Shown piece by piece: positions 1 through 6,000 of a stretch of 9,601 nucleotides of DNA; the first letter of the stretch is position 1; each line of letters starts with the position of its first letter. The DNA comes from Tannerella sp. (GTDB lineage: Bacteria > Bacteroidota > Bacteroidia > Bacteroidales > Tannerellaceae). The stretch is taken from NCBI GenBank assembly GCA_031259505.1, contig JAIRLL010000215.1, positions 1 to 9,601 of the forward strand. The letters are read 5' to 3'. The notes under the pieces were generated by a model. That model saw only the letters and a program-made list of their open reading frames with translations, did not search any database and had not been told where the DNA came from. The position numbers and the translations under genes were made by a program.

Positions 1-180
1 TAAGCGAGTAAAAAAGTGAGATTGAAAGATAACAGAGTCCTGGATCGCCACGTCGCTACGCTTCTCGCTGACGGCGGATGCCATAGCCGGCAGCAACGGT
101 ATCCACGTCATTGCGAGGAGAATAGCGACGTGGAAATCCAGGACTCTGTTATCTTTCAATCTCACTTTTTTACTCGCTTA
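1..180. repeat. 180-bp near-palindromic REP/MITE-like element
   Basis: Bases 1-45 are the exact reverse complement of bases 136-180, a perfect 45-bp terminal inverted repeat ending in TAAGCG/CGCTTA. Inside these arms the complementarity continues imperfectly: CCACGTCGCT at 48-57 pairs with AGCGACGTGG at 124-133, then come scattered mismatches and small gaps, down to about 76-82 pairing with 98-104. That leaves a loop of about 15 nt at 83-97, so the whole element can fold into one hairpin with arms of about 82 bp. No transposase gene is visible, which fits a non-autonomous MITE or a large REP-like repeat. The part reading CGTCATTGCGAGGAG (107-121) resembles dispersed GTCATTGCGAGGAG-type repeats that I recall from many bacterial genomes. 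The left border falls at the window edge, so the element may extend further and no target-site duplication can be checked. It lies 3' of the minus-strand gene at 249-611 and could act as a transcript end. Confidence 0.8.
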
Positions 181-248
181 AAGTATTATATCTTATTTAT
201 TTCGTATCCCTTAAGACGCCGGCTATATATCTCTTTTACTGTTTATAC

Positions 249-611
249 TTATTTTGAGCCCGCGCACCTGTTATAACCCCTGTCTTCAAAAGGCTGCAAT
301 TCTTCAATCAACATTCCTTCAAGCTGTTTCAGTTCTTTGCCATAGTCCGTTGTCTTTGCCTCATCCTGTTTGATTTCACCAAGTATTTCATATACAAAAT
401 TTTCTTCCCCAAACTCTTTCCATTCCTTTTGCAGTCCTGCATTTGGATGAATACCGCAATTCAATTGAAATCTGCTTCTGTTCCATATCGCAACAAGATC
501 TGTGCTGCCTGCAATGTATATTTTATTATTGGCAATATTTCTAATCTGGAATACGCCGATTCTAAATTTCATTTCCCTGTAGATAGCTTTCAACTCCTTC
601 TTCGTTTTCAT
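249..611 (-). CDS. Small GIY-YIG-like nuclease family protein
   Basis: This 120-residue protein has the layout of a single GIY-YIG domain: beta-strand GVFQIRN (19-25) as the GIY half, KIYIAGST (30-37) as the YIG half, arginines in NRSRF (44-48), the FGEENFVYEIL segment (67-77), a Glu-containing helix LEGMLIEEL (97-105) and a final GYN (112-114). The GIY half reads GVF, so its Tyr is Phe, and the YIG half reads YIA. The metal-binding Glu (98 or 103) and an Arg seem kept. Activity is therefore uncertain; it may be a DNA nuclease or a non-catalytic relative, and the target is unknown. The gene starts 33 bp after prfA on the same strand and may be read through from it. It looks clearly AT-richer than the genes beside it and lies beside the 180-bp palindrome, which suggests a later acquisition. 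ATG 611 is preceded by AGGAG at unusually short spacing; Met14 (MKFRIGV) is an alternative start. Confidence 0.75.
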   Translation of the reverse strand: MKTKKELKAIYREMKFRIGVFQIRNIANNKIYIAGSTDLVAIWNRSRFQLNCGIHPNAGLQKEWKEFGEENFVYEILGEIKQDEAKTTDYGKELKQLEGMLIEELQPFEDRGYNRCAGSK

Positions 612-644
612 TCTCCTGTTTGATTCCGGTCATTTGTTGATATG

Positions 645-1733
645 TTATATCTCGCTTTCTTTTAATCGCTCCGCGTTCTCCGCCACAGTCAGGCGGTCGA
701 TGCAGTCCTGAATATCGCCGTCCATAAAGGCAGCCAGGTTGTATATGGTATAATTGATGCGGTGGTCGGTGATGCGTCCCTGGGGATAATTGTATGTACG
801 GATTTTGGCCGAGCGGTCGCCGGTCGAGACCATTGTTTTCCGTTTGGAGGCTATTTCGTTCCGGTGTCGGGTCAGTTCTATGTCGTAGAGTTTTGCGCGC
901 AGCATCTGCATGGCCAGTTCACGGTTGGCCAGTTGCGTGCGCGCCTGCTGGCAGACCACGACGATGCCCGAAGGTCGGTGCGTGAGTTGAACTTTTGTTT
1001 CGACCTTGTTCACGTTCTGCCCTCCCGCGCCGCCCGAGCGTGCCGTTTGCATTTCGACGTCGGCCGGATTGATTACCACGTCCACCTCTTCTGCTTCGGG
1101 CAGCACGGCTACGGTGGCGGCCGAGGTGTGTACGCGCCCCTGCGTCTCGGTCTGCGGCACGCGCTGGACGCGATGCACGCCCGATTCGTATTTCAGGACG
1201 CCGTAGACGCCTGCGCCCGTCACGGTGAAGATGATTTCCTTGAATCCGCCGGCCGGGCCTTCCGTCATGCCGGTGACCTGCGTCTGCCAGCCTCTGGCTT
1301 CGCAGTATTTCTGATACATGCGGAAGAGATCGCCCGCAAAGATGGCCGCCTCGTCGCCGCCCGTTCCGCCGCGGATTTCCACGATGGCGTTTTTGTCGTC
1401 CTGCGGATCGGCGGGGACAAGCATCAGCTTGATGTGCTCTTCCATTTGTGGCAGGCGTTCCTGACAGGTTTCCAGTTCGGCGCGCGCGATTTCCTTCAGT
1501 TCGGGATCGGCTTCGTGGATCAGGATGTCTTTTGCTTCCTCGATGTCGCGGAGAATCTTCATATAGTCCGCACGCGCCTGCATCAGCAGGTCCAGTTCCC
1601 GGTATTCTTTCGACAGGCGGATATAGCGCGGACGGTCGGCGATTATCGAAGGGTCGGTGATGCGCGTCGAGACTTCTTCAAACCGGCCGGTCAGTCCGTC
1701 GAGGCGGGATAACAGGGTATTGCTGTCCGTCAT
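645..1733 (-). CDS. prfA: Peptide chain release factor 1 (RF1)
   Basis: RF1 recognises UAA and UAG stop codons in the ribosomal A site and triggers hydrolysis of peptidyl-tRNA in the cytoplasm. The 362-residue length is normal for the family. The catalytic GGQ lies at 237-239 within [15 protein letters not shown]. The stop-codon-reading PxT loop is PQT at 193-195 in [10 protein letters not shown], which marks RF1; RF2 carries SPF there. The N-terminal helical domain occupies about residues 1-110, and [20 protein letters not shown] (121-140) is a typical RF1 segment. The Gln of GGQ is normally methylated by PrmC, which is not in this window. The ATG is 9 bp after the stop of the purM-like gene, so the two are probably co-transcribed and translationally coupled. 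Assignment is secure. Confidence 0.97.
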   Translation of the reverse strand: MTDSNTLLSRLDGLTGRFEEVSTRITDPSIIADRPRYIRLSKEYRELDLLMQARADYMKILRDIEEAKDILIHEADPELKEIARAELETCQERLPQMEEHIKLMLVPADPQDDKNAIVEIRGGTGGDEAAIFAGDLFRMYQKYCEARGWQTQVTGMTEGPAGGFKEIIFTVTGAGVYGVLKYESGVHRVQRVPQTETQGRVHTSAATVAVLPEAEEVDVVINPADVEMQTARSGGAGGQNVNKVETKVQLTHRPSGIVVVCQQARTQLANRELAMQMLRAKLYDIELTRHRNEIASKRKTMVSTGDRSAKIRTYNYPQGRITDHRINYTIYNLAAFMDGDIQDCIDRLTVAENAERLKESEI

Positions 1734-1742
1734 TTTCTTCTT

Positions 1743-2912
1743 CTACGTATATTTGAATTCTCCCGCTTCGGAACGTATTATCAGTTCCCTGCCTTCGGCC
1801 GCTTCGACGTGTCCGACCACCCGCGCATCGACGCGAAACGTTTCGGACAGTGCGATGACTTCCTGCGCGCAGGCTTCGGGCAGGTATATTTCCATCCGGT
1901 GTCCCATGTTGAACACCCTGTACATCTCTTCCCAGTCCGTGCCGCTCTGCGCCTGAATCGCGCGAAACAGCGGCGGAACGGGAAAGAGATTGTCTTTCAC
2001 GATGCGCATGTTGTCTGCGAAATGCAGTATTTTCGTCTGCGCCCCGCCCGAACAGTGCACCATGCCGTGTATCTGCGGGCGCAGCGCATCCAGCGCCTTT
2101 TTTATCACCGGCGCATACGTGCGGGTCGGCGAGAGGACGAGTTTTCCCGCGTCGGCCGGCGTGCCGTCCACGGGGTCGGTCAGTTTCAGGCTCCCCGAAT
2201 AGACGAGCTCGCCGGGCAGGGACGGGTCGAAGCTTTCGGGATATTTTTCGGCGAGGTATCTGGCGAACATGTCGTGCCGCGCCGACGTCAGTCCGTTGCT
2301 GCCCATGCCGCCGTTGTAGGACTGTTCGTAGGTGGCCTGTCCGAACGATGCAAGTCCGACAATCACGTCGCCCGGACGGATGCGTGCATTGTCGATCACG
2401 TCGCTGCGCTTCATGCGGCAGGCTACGGAACTGTCCACGATGACGGTTCGCACGAGGTCGCCCACGTCGGCCGTCTCGCCGCCCGTGGCAAAGGCGCCTA
2501 TGCCCATCCCGCGCAGGTCGGCCAGCAACTCCTCCGTGCCGCTGATGATGGCGGAGATCACTTCGCCGGGAATCAGCCGCCTGTTGCGTCCGATGGTACT
2601 CGAAACAAGGATGTTGTCGGTTGCCCCGACGCAGACCAGGTCGTCGATGTTCATAATCAGCGCATCCTGGGCGATGCCTTTCCAGACGCTCAGGTCGCCC
2701 GTTTCGCGCCAGTAGACGTAGGCGAGCGACGATTTCGTGCCCGCTCCGTCGGCGTGCATGATGTTGCAGTACGCGGGGTCGCCGCCCAGGATGTCGGGAA
2801 TAATCTTGCAGAAGGCTTTGGGATAAAGCCCCCTGTCGATGTTCCGGATCGCATGGTGCACGTCTTCCTTGGATGCGCTTACTCCGCGCAGATTGTATCG
2901 ATTGTCGTTCAT
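1743..2912 (-). CDS. purM: AIR synthetase / PurM-like phosphoribosylformylglycinamidine cyclo-ligase
   Basis: PurM converts formylglycinamidine ribonucleotide and ATP into aminoimidazole ribonucleotide, the fifth step of purine synthesis, in the cytoplasm. The 389-residue protein shows the AIRS fold signatures in order: HADGAGTK (53-60, equivalent to the TDGVGTK nucleotide-binding loop), DALIMNIDDLVCVGA (83-97), GGETAD (144-149), GDVIVGLASFG (181-191), a C-terminal CSGGAQTKI (287-295) and FNMGHRMEIY (334-343). It is longer than the roughly 345-residue E. coli enzyme and diverges from it, notably in the segment after GLASFG and in the final FNMG motif, where the usual GxGM is not kept. I recall Bacteroidetes genomes carrying this long form as their PurM. 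A more cautious name is AIR synthase-related protein. It lies 8 bp after the upstream glucosaminidase and 9 bp before prfA, in one operon. Confidence 0.85.
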   Translation of the reverse strand: MNDNRYNLRGVSASKEDVHHAIRNIDRGLYPKAFCKIIPDILGGDPAYCNIMHADGAGTKSSLAYVYWRETGDLSVWKGIAQDALIMNIDDLVCVGATDNILVSSTIGRNRRLIPGEVISAIISGTEELLADLRGMGIGAFATGGETADVGDLVRTVIVDSSVACRMKRSDVIDNARIRPGDVIVGLASFGQATYEQSYNGGMGSNGLTSARHDMFARYLAEKYPESFDPSLPGELVYSGSLKLTDPVDGTPADAGKLVLSPTRTYAPVIKKALDALRPQIHGMVHCSGGAQTKILHFADNMRIVKDNLFPVPPLFRAIQAQSGTDWEEMYRVFNMGHRMEIYLPEACAQEVIALSETFRVDARVVGHVEAAEGRELIIRSEAGEFKYT

Positions 2913-2920
2913 GATGAATG

Positions 2921-3544
2921 TTATTTCCCCGATGAGGGCGTTTTTCTGTTGTGGACGGTGGGCGGGATTTCGTCGACGGATGCGGCCGTATCGTAGCGCG
3001 ACAATCCGTATGTTTCGATAATGCTTATCAGTTTGGCGGCATATTGCGGGTCTGTGGCGTAGCCGTAGCGCTTCAGTCCTTTTGCCCAGTTCCGGTAGTC
3101 GGTTATCTCCAGGCAGAACAGCGGGCGGTAGTGTGCGCGTCCGGTGAGGAAGCGGGAATGGTCTTCGTACGAGTCAGCCGGATCGAGGTACTTGCGGTAA
3201 CAGATATGGCCGCCTTCGTGATTCTTGTAGATGCAAAGTCCGTTCCAGTCGTTGCACTTGATTCCAAAATGATTGTTTCCGCCCAGAGCGAGGTAGCTCT
3301 GTCCGGCGGACGACTCCAGAATCGCCTGTGCAAGGGTGATGCTTGCCGGAATCCTGTATTTTTGCTGCTGCCGGATGGCTGTCCTGTAATACGTGCTGAT
3401 ATAATCGCCGTATGTCCTGCGAAGATCGGCTGTTCCCGTTCCGGGCGTCCCGGACTGCAACGGACAGATCACCGTGACGCCTGCCGACAAAATCAGCAGC
3501 AGGCAGACTTTCTTCAGATATGTAAACGATATGCGTACCTTCAT
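2921..3544 (-). CDS. Secreted glucosaminidase (GH73-like), short paralogue without LysM
   Basis: A predicted N-acetylglucosaminidase that cuts the glycan strands of peptidoglycan outside the cytoplasmic membrane. The 207-residue protein begins with a basic N-terminus (KVRISFTYLKK) and a hydrophobic stretch at 13-28 that should act as signal peptide or membrane anchor. The FlgJ/GH73-like domain runs from about 46 to 185: IPASITLAQAILES (65-78) holds the probable catalytic Glu77, and NNHFGIKC (90-97), SYEDHSRFL (125-133), NWAKGLKRYGYATD (152-165) and KLISIIETY (171-179) are family motifs. The C-terminal tail of about 25 residues is low-complexity with no LysM. It is closely similar throughout the catalytic domain to the gene just upstream (3554-4462), so the pair arose by tandem duplication. 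Nine bp separate it from that gene and 8 bp from purM. Confidence 0.88.
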   Translation of the reverse strand: MKVRISFTYLKKVCLLLILSAGVTVICPLQSGTPGTGTADLRRTYGDYISTYYRTAIRQQQKYRIPASITLAQAILESSAGQSYLALGGNNHFGIKCNDWNGLCIYKNHEGGHICYRKYLDPADSYEDHSRFLTGRAHYRPLFCLEITDYRNWAKGLKRYGYATDPQYAAKLISIIETYGLSRYDTAASVDEIPPTVHNRKTPSSGK

Positions 3545-3553
3545 TTTCTGCTG

Positions 3554-4462
3554 TTATCTCAGTTTAAGCATGTCGCCTTCTTCGGGAGCGAAATCGGGCT
3601 TTTTGCTGTTCAGTTTATACAGTCTCTTGAGTTGAATGCCATAGAGCTGCGAAATGTCGTGCATGGAATCGCCGACACGCACCGTGTGGAACTGATACGG
3701 CTTGTCTGCTTTTTTCTTTTTCTTCTGCAAATACACGATGTCGCCCTTCTCAAGCGGATATCCTTCGGGCATATCATTGTATTTGCGCAGCTTCTTGACC
3801 TTGAAGCCGAGGTCGTCGGCAATGTCTTCCAGCGAATCGTTCCCGTCGGCAATGACGTATATCAGGCCGTGCGTCCTGAATATTTCGTGCGAAAGCGGAT
3901 TGACCTGGCGGGCTTCTTTTTTCGCCTTTTTCTTTCCCTTTTCACCGTCGACGTTATACAACTGATACGTTTCGATGATGGATATCAATTTGTTCGCATA
4001 ACCCCGGTCGGAAGCATAGTAGCAATCCTGCAGGCCTTTCGCCCATTTTTTATAGTCGGTGATTTTATATTCGAACAGGCGGGCATAGCGCGACTGGCCG
4101 GACAGAAAACGGGAATGGTCTTCGTACGACTCCGTGATGTCTTTATACTTGCGGAAGCATTCGTTCTCGCGGTCGTCGTTGTGATAGGAGCGCGCGCCTT
4201 TCCAACTCGAATGACACTTGATGCCGAAATGGTTGTTTGATTTTCTCGCAAGCGTCGACGCGCCTGCATTCGATTCCAGCAACGCCTGCGCAAGCGTGAT
4301 GCTGGCGGGAATTTTATATTTCTTCTGTTGCCGTATGGCTTCGTCCTTATATTTGCTTATATATTTTTCGTATGCGGAATTTTTGCCTGCCGCGTCCGCT
4401 CGAAGGGGATTAAACGCAACAAGCAGTAGAAAAAACAGGACGTATCTATTTTTCAAGCTCAT
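3554..4462 (-). CDS. Secreted glucosaminidase with two C-terminal LysM repeats
   Basis: A predicted peptidoglycan hydrolase of the GH73/FlgJ-like glucosaminidase family, first gene of the minus-strand operon. Of its 302 residues, 1-25 form a signal peptide (hydrophobic core VLFFLLLVAF, likely cleavage near ADAAG). The catalytic domain spans about 31-170, with the probable acid Glu63 in SITLAQALLES (54-64), then NNHFGIKC (76-83), SYEDHSRFLSG (112-122), and KLISIIETYQLY (158-169). A Lys-rich linker (175-185) leads to two LysM-like modules, one divergent at about 201-246 (DSLEDIADDLG ... GDIVYL) and one clearer at about 258-302 (HTVRVGDSMHDISQLYGI ... EGDMLKL). LysM binds N-acetylglucosamine in peptidoglycan, so these should hold the enzyme on the sacculus. 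The ATG at 4462 sits about 60 nt below a candidate promoter. Confidence 0.92.
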   Translation of the reverse strand: MSLKNRYVLFFLLLVAFNPLRADAAGKNSAYEKYISKYKDEAIRQQKKYKIPASITLAQALLESNAGASTLARKSNNHFGIKCHSSWKGARSYHNDDRENECFRKYKDITESYEDHSRFLSGQSRYARLFEYKITDYKKWAKGLQDCYYASDRGYANKLISIIETYQLYNVDGEKGKKKAKKEARQVNPLSHEIFRTHGLIYVIADGNDSLEDIADDLGFKVKKLRKYNDMPEGYPLEKGDIVYLQKKKKKADKPYQFHTVRVGDSMHDISQLYGIQLKRLYKLNSKKPDFAPEEGDMLKLR

Positions 4463-4527
4463 AAAACCTATTTGCCGTTTCGAATATTTTTCTGCAGGGT
4501 CAACGCTCCTACTGTTTAAATTGGGGA

Positions 4528-4535
4528 CAAAGATA
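4528..4535 (-). promoter_or_regulatory. Candidate -7 promoter element for the glucosaminidase-purM-prfA operon
   Basis: The minus strand reads TATCTTTG, an exact match to the Bacteroidetes -7 consensus TAnnTTTG. It lies about 65 bp upstream of the ATG at 4462, giving an estimated 5' leader of about 60 nt. No good TTTG at -33 is seen; the upstream sequence there is the AT-rich palindrome at 4543-4561. The strength of the call rests on the -7 match and its position in a divergent intergenic region. Confidence 0.6.
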
Positions 4536-4542
4536 GTGTAAA

Positions 4543-4561
4543 AACAATGATAATCATTAGT
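4543..4561. promoter_or_regulatory. Fur-box-like palindrome in the divergent promoter region
   Basis: The core AATGATAATCATT (4546-4558) is a perfect odd-length palindrome. The 19-bp stretch matches the classical Fur box GATAATGATAATCATTATC at 15 of 19 positions by my count. It begins 8 bp upstream of the minus-strand -7 element, so a bound repressor would cover that promoter's spacer and -33 region; it ends about 21 bp before the -33 element of the plus-strand promoter. AT-rich intergenic DNA can give such a match by chance, and Bacteroidetes Fur-family sites are not well defined, so the regulator is an inference. Confidence 0.3.
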
Positions 4562-4582
4562 GTTGGATGTAAAATTATTTTT

Positions 4583-4616
4583 TTTGCAAACAGAAACGAT
4601 AAAATTATTATCTTTG
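4583..4616 (+). promoter_or_regulatory. Bacteroidetes-type promoter for cdd
   Basis: A TTTG at 4583-4586 (-33) is followed after 22 bp by TATCTTTG at 4609-4616 (-7, exact TAnnTTTG). The spacing is near that usual for the primary sigma factor of Bacteroidetes. The predicted start of transcription is about 4620-4624, just upstream of ATG 4632 and ATG 4638, so the leader would be short. This placement argues against the longer open frame that begins at GTG 4560, since its first codons would lie upstream of the transcript. Confidence 0.7.
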
Positions 4617-4637
4617 TCGTATCATAAAAGCATGTTT

Positions 4638-5099
4638 ATGGAATCATACGAGATAAAAACGGTTGTGCATAAGATGCGCACGGAGGAATTGACGGACGAA
4701 GCGCAGCGCTGGATGGCGCTGGCGACGGCGGCGGCGACAAAAGCCTATGCGCCTTATTCGCATTTTCATGTCGGGGCGGTGGCGGCCTTGTCCGACGGGA
4801 CGGTGGTGACGGGCAACAATCAGGAGAATGCAGCCTGTCCCTCAGGGTTGTGCGCCGAGCGGGTCGCTCTGTTTTCGGCGGGCGCAGCATATCCCGACAC
4901 AGCGGTAAAGGCGCTGACGCTTGTTGCCGTCAAAGACGGCGTCGTGCAGGACACGATCTCGCCTTGCGGAGCATGTCGGCAAGTATTACTCGAAACCGAA
5001 CGGCGACAGCGCCGCCCGATAATGATCATGCTCTGCGGCAAAAGCGAAGTGCGGACAATCGATTCGGCCGAACAGTTGCTTCCGGAGCCGTTCTATTAA
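4638..5099 (+). CDS. cdd: Cytidine deaminase
   Basis: Hydrolytic deamination of cytidine and deoxycytidine to uridine and deoxyuridine, in cytoplasmic pyrimidine salvage. The 153-residue length fits the small homotetrameric class. Signatures are YAPYSHFHVGA (37-47), the NQENAACPSGLCAE run (61-74) with zinc ligand Cys72 and catalytic Glu74, and PCGACRQVLLE (109-119) with zinc ligands Cys110 and Cys113. The protein ends in SAEQLLPEPFY, like other bacterial Cdds. ATG 4638 is chosen because MESYEIK begins like Bacteroidetes homologues as I recall them and because the promoter's transcription start falls just upstream; ATG 4632, two codons earlier, is equally possible. A divergent promoter drives the minus-strand operon on its left, and the sirtuin gene follows after 89 bp with its own weak promoter candidate. 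Confidence 0.94.
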   Translation: MESYEIKTVVHKMRTEELTDEAQRWMALATAAATKAYAPYSHFHVGAVAALSDGTVVTGNNQENAACPSGLCAERVALFSAGAAYPDTAVKALTLVAVKDGVVQDTISPCGACRQVLLETERRQRRPIMIMLCGKSEVRTIDSAEQLLPEPFY

Positions 5100-5154
5100 G
5101 ATTCACAGACTTTGACATTCGATTAAGTATCCCCTCCAATCTCAAAAAAATGTG

Positions 5155-5162
5155 TACCTTCG
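5155..5162 (+). promoter_or_regulatory. Weak candidate -7 element before the sirtuin gene
   Basis: TACCTTCG differs from TAnnTTTG at one position and lies 26 bp before ATG 5189. The leader that follows is rich in A (AACTAAAAACAAAAAAAT), which is typical of Bacteroidetes genes lacking a Shine-Dalgarno site. No TTTG is found at the proper -33 distance; the nearest, 5111-5114, is too far away. Read-through from cdd is an alternative source of transcription. Confidence 0.35.
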
Positions 5163-5188
5163 AACGCCGAAACTAAAAACAAAAAAAT

Positions 5189-5878
5189 ATGAGAAAAAAA
5201 TTAGCAGTACTTACAGGCGCAGGAATGAGCGCCGAGAGCGGCATCTCCACTTTTCGAGATGCCAACGGATTATGGAACAATTATCCTGTATGCCAGGTGG
5301 CCACGCCCGACAGCTTTGCCGCCAATCCGCAATTTGTGCTCGACTTCTACAATGAGCGGCGGCGCGAATTGCTCAACTCCCAGCCGAACGACGGTCACAA
5401 GGGTCTGGCTGCACTTGAGAAAGATTACGACGTGTATATCGTCACGCAAAACGTGGACAACCTGCACGAACGCGCCGGCAGTTCGCACGTGATTCACCTG
5501 CACGGCGAGTTGATGAAATCGTGCTCCGTCAACGACCTGAACACGCCGTACGACATTTCGCCCGACAATCCCGACCTGCATGTGGGTGATACCGACAGCA
5601 AAGGCAATCAGTTGCGTCCGTTCATCGTATGGTTTGGCGAAGCAGTTCCCATGATAGACCGGGCGGCCAAATGGATCGAAGCGTCCGATATATTTGTGAT
5701 TATCGGCACTTCGCTCAACGTCTATCCGGCAGCAGGTCTGCTGAACTCCGCATGTAGCGGGCAGCCTGTTTACCTGATTGACCCCAAGGAAGTAAAGACG
5801 TATCGCAATGACATACATTTCATAAAGGCAGGCGCTTCGGAAGGCGTGAAACGGCTTGCGGAACTGTTGGCAAAGTAG
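5189..5878 (+). CDS. NAD-dependent protein deacylase, class III-like sirtuin without zinc cysteines
   Basis: Sirtuins remove acyl groups from lysines using NAD+, giving nicotinamide and O-acyl-ADP-ribose. The 229 residues carry the NAD-binding GAGMSAESGISTFRDANGLW (10-29), TQNVDNLHERAG (86-97), catalytic His105 in HLHGEL, FIVWFGEAVP (145-154) and IIGTSLNVYPAAGLL (171-185). FYNERR (53-58) supplies the Tyr54 and Arg57 pair that in SIRT5 and E. coli CobB (YxxR) recognises succinyl- or malonyl-lysine, so deacylation of acidic acyl groups is likely. The region 107-144 that normally holds four zinc-binding Cys has only Cys112 and is instead rich in Asp and Asn. I recall related Bacteroidetes sirtuins sharing this loss, so the protein is probably functional with a zinc-free small domain. 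A strong Rho-independent terminator follows the stop codon. Confidence 0.92.
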   Translation: MRKKLAVLTGAGMSAESGISTFRDANGLWNNYPVCQVATPDSFAANPQFVLDFYNERRRELLNSQPNDGHKGLAALEKDYDVYIVTQNVDNLHERAGSSHVIHLHGELMKSCSVNDLNTPYDISPDNPDLHVGDTDSKGNQLRPFIVWFGEAVPMIDRAAKWIEASDIFVIIGTSLNVYPAAGLLNSACSGQPVYLIDPKEVKTYRNDIHFIKAGASEGVKRLAELLAK

Positions 5879-5914
5879 TGCGTATGGGAGCAGCAGCCTG
5901 AACGGCTTTCTTCA

Positions 5915-5946
5915 CGGCTGGCAAATTCGCCGGTTGAATTTTTTTT
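5915..5946 (+). terminator. Rho-independent terminator after the sirtuin gene
   Basis: CGGCTGGC (5915-5922) pairs with GCCGGTTG (5929-5936) across a 6-nt loop (AAATTC), an 8-bp stem including three G-T wobbles. A run of eight T follows at 5939-5946. It begins 36 bp past the sirtuin stop codon and separates that gene from the sigma-factor cassette, which therefore needs its own promoter. Confidence 0.7.
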
Positions 5947-5972
5947 GTAACAAACAGAGGGGGACATCCGTC
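5946..5972 (+). promoter_or_regulatory. Candidate ECF sigma factor promoter (TGTAAC-N17-CGTC)
   Basis: TGTAAC at 5946-5951 and CGTC at 5969-5972 are 17 bp apart. ECF sigma promoters commonly have AAC in the -35 element and CGT in the -10 element; Bacillus subtilis SigX and SigM promoters look very much like this. Transcription would begin near 5979-5981, about 20 nt before ATG 6001. No properly spaced TTTG/TAnnTTTG pair for the primary sigma factor is seen in this gap; TCCATTTG at 5974-5981 is a one-mismatch -7 candidate without a -33 partner. As the cassette encodes an ECF-type sigma factor, the site suggests autoregulation. The consensus is borrowed from other phyla, so this is a hypothesis. 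Confidence 0.45.
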
Positions 5973-6000
5973 TTCCATTTGTAATTAAAATTTGAACAGT

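Noticed and set aside
181..248. AT-rich 68-bp spacer checked for a terminator or small gene
   Set aside because: No convincing hairpin with T-run and no supported short gene; only AT-rich sequence between the palindrome and the GIY-YIG-like gene.
16..276. 86-codon plus-strand open frame across the palindrome
   Set aside because: Most of it is translated inverted-repeat sequence; no domain and no conserved features expected of a protein.
762..4240. Long plus-strand open frames (762-1712, 1809-2996, 2951-4240) opposite prfA, purM and the glucosaminidases
   Set aside because: They lie antisense to well-recognised genes, have no recognisable domains, are rich in His, Arg, Val and Ala as expected of shadows of GC-biased coding, and have no plausible starts or promoters.
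4560..4637. Upstream GTG start for cdd giving a 179-residue protein
   Set aside because: The extension covers the -33/-7 promoter elements and adds residues not matching the cytidine deaminase family.
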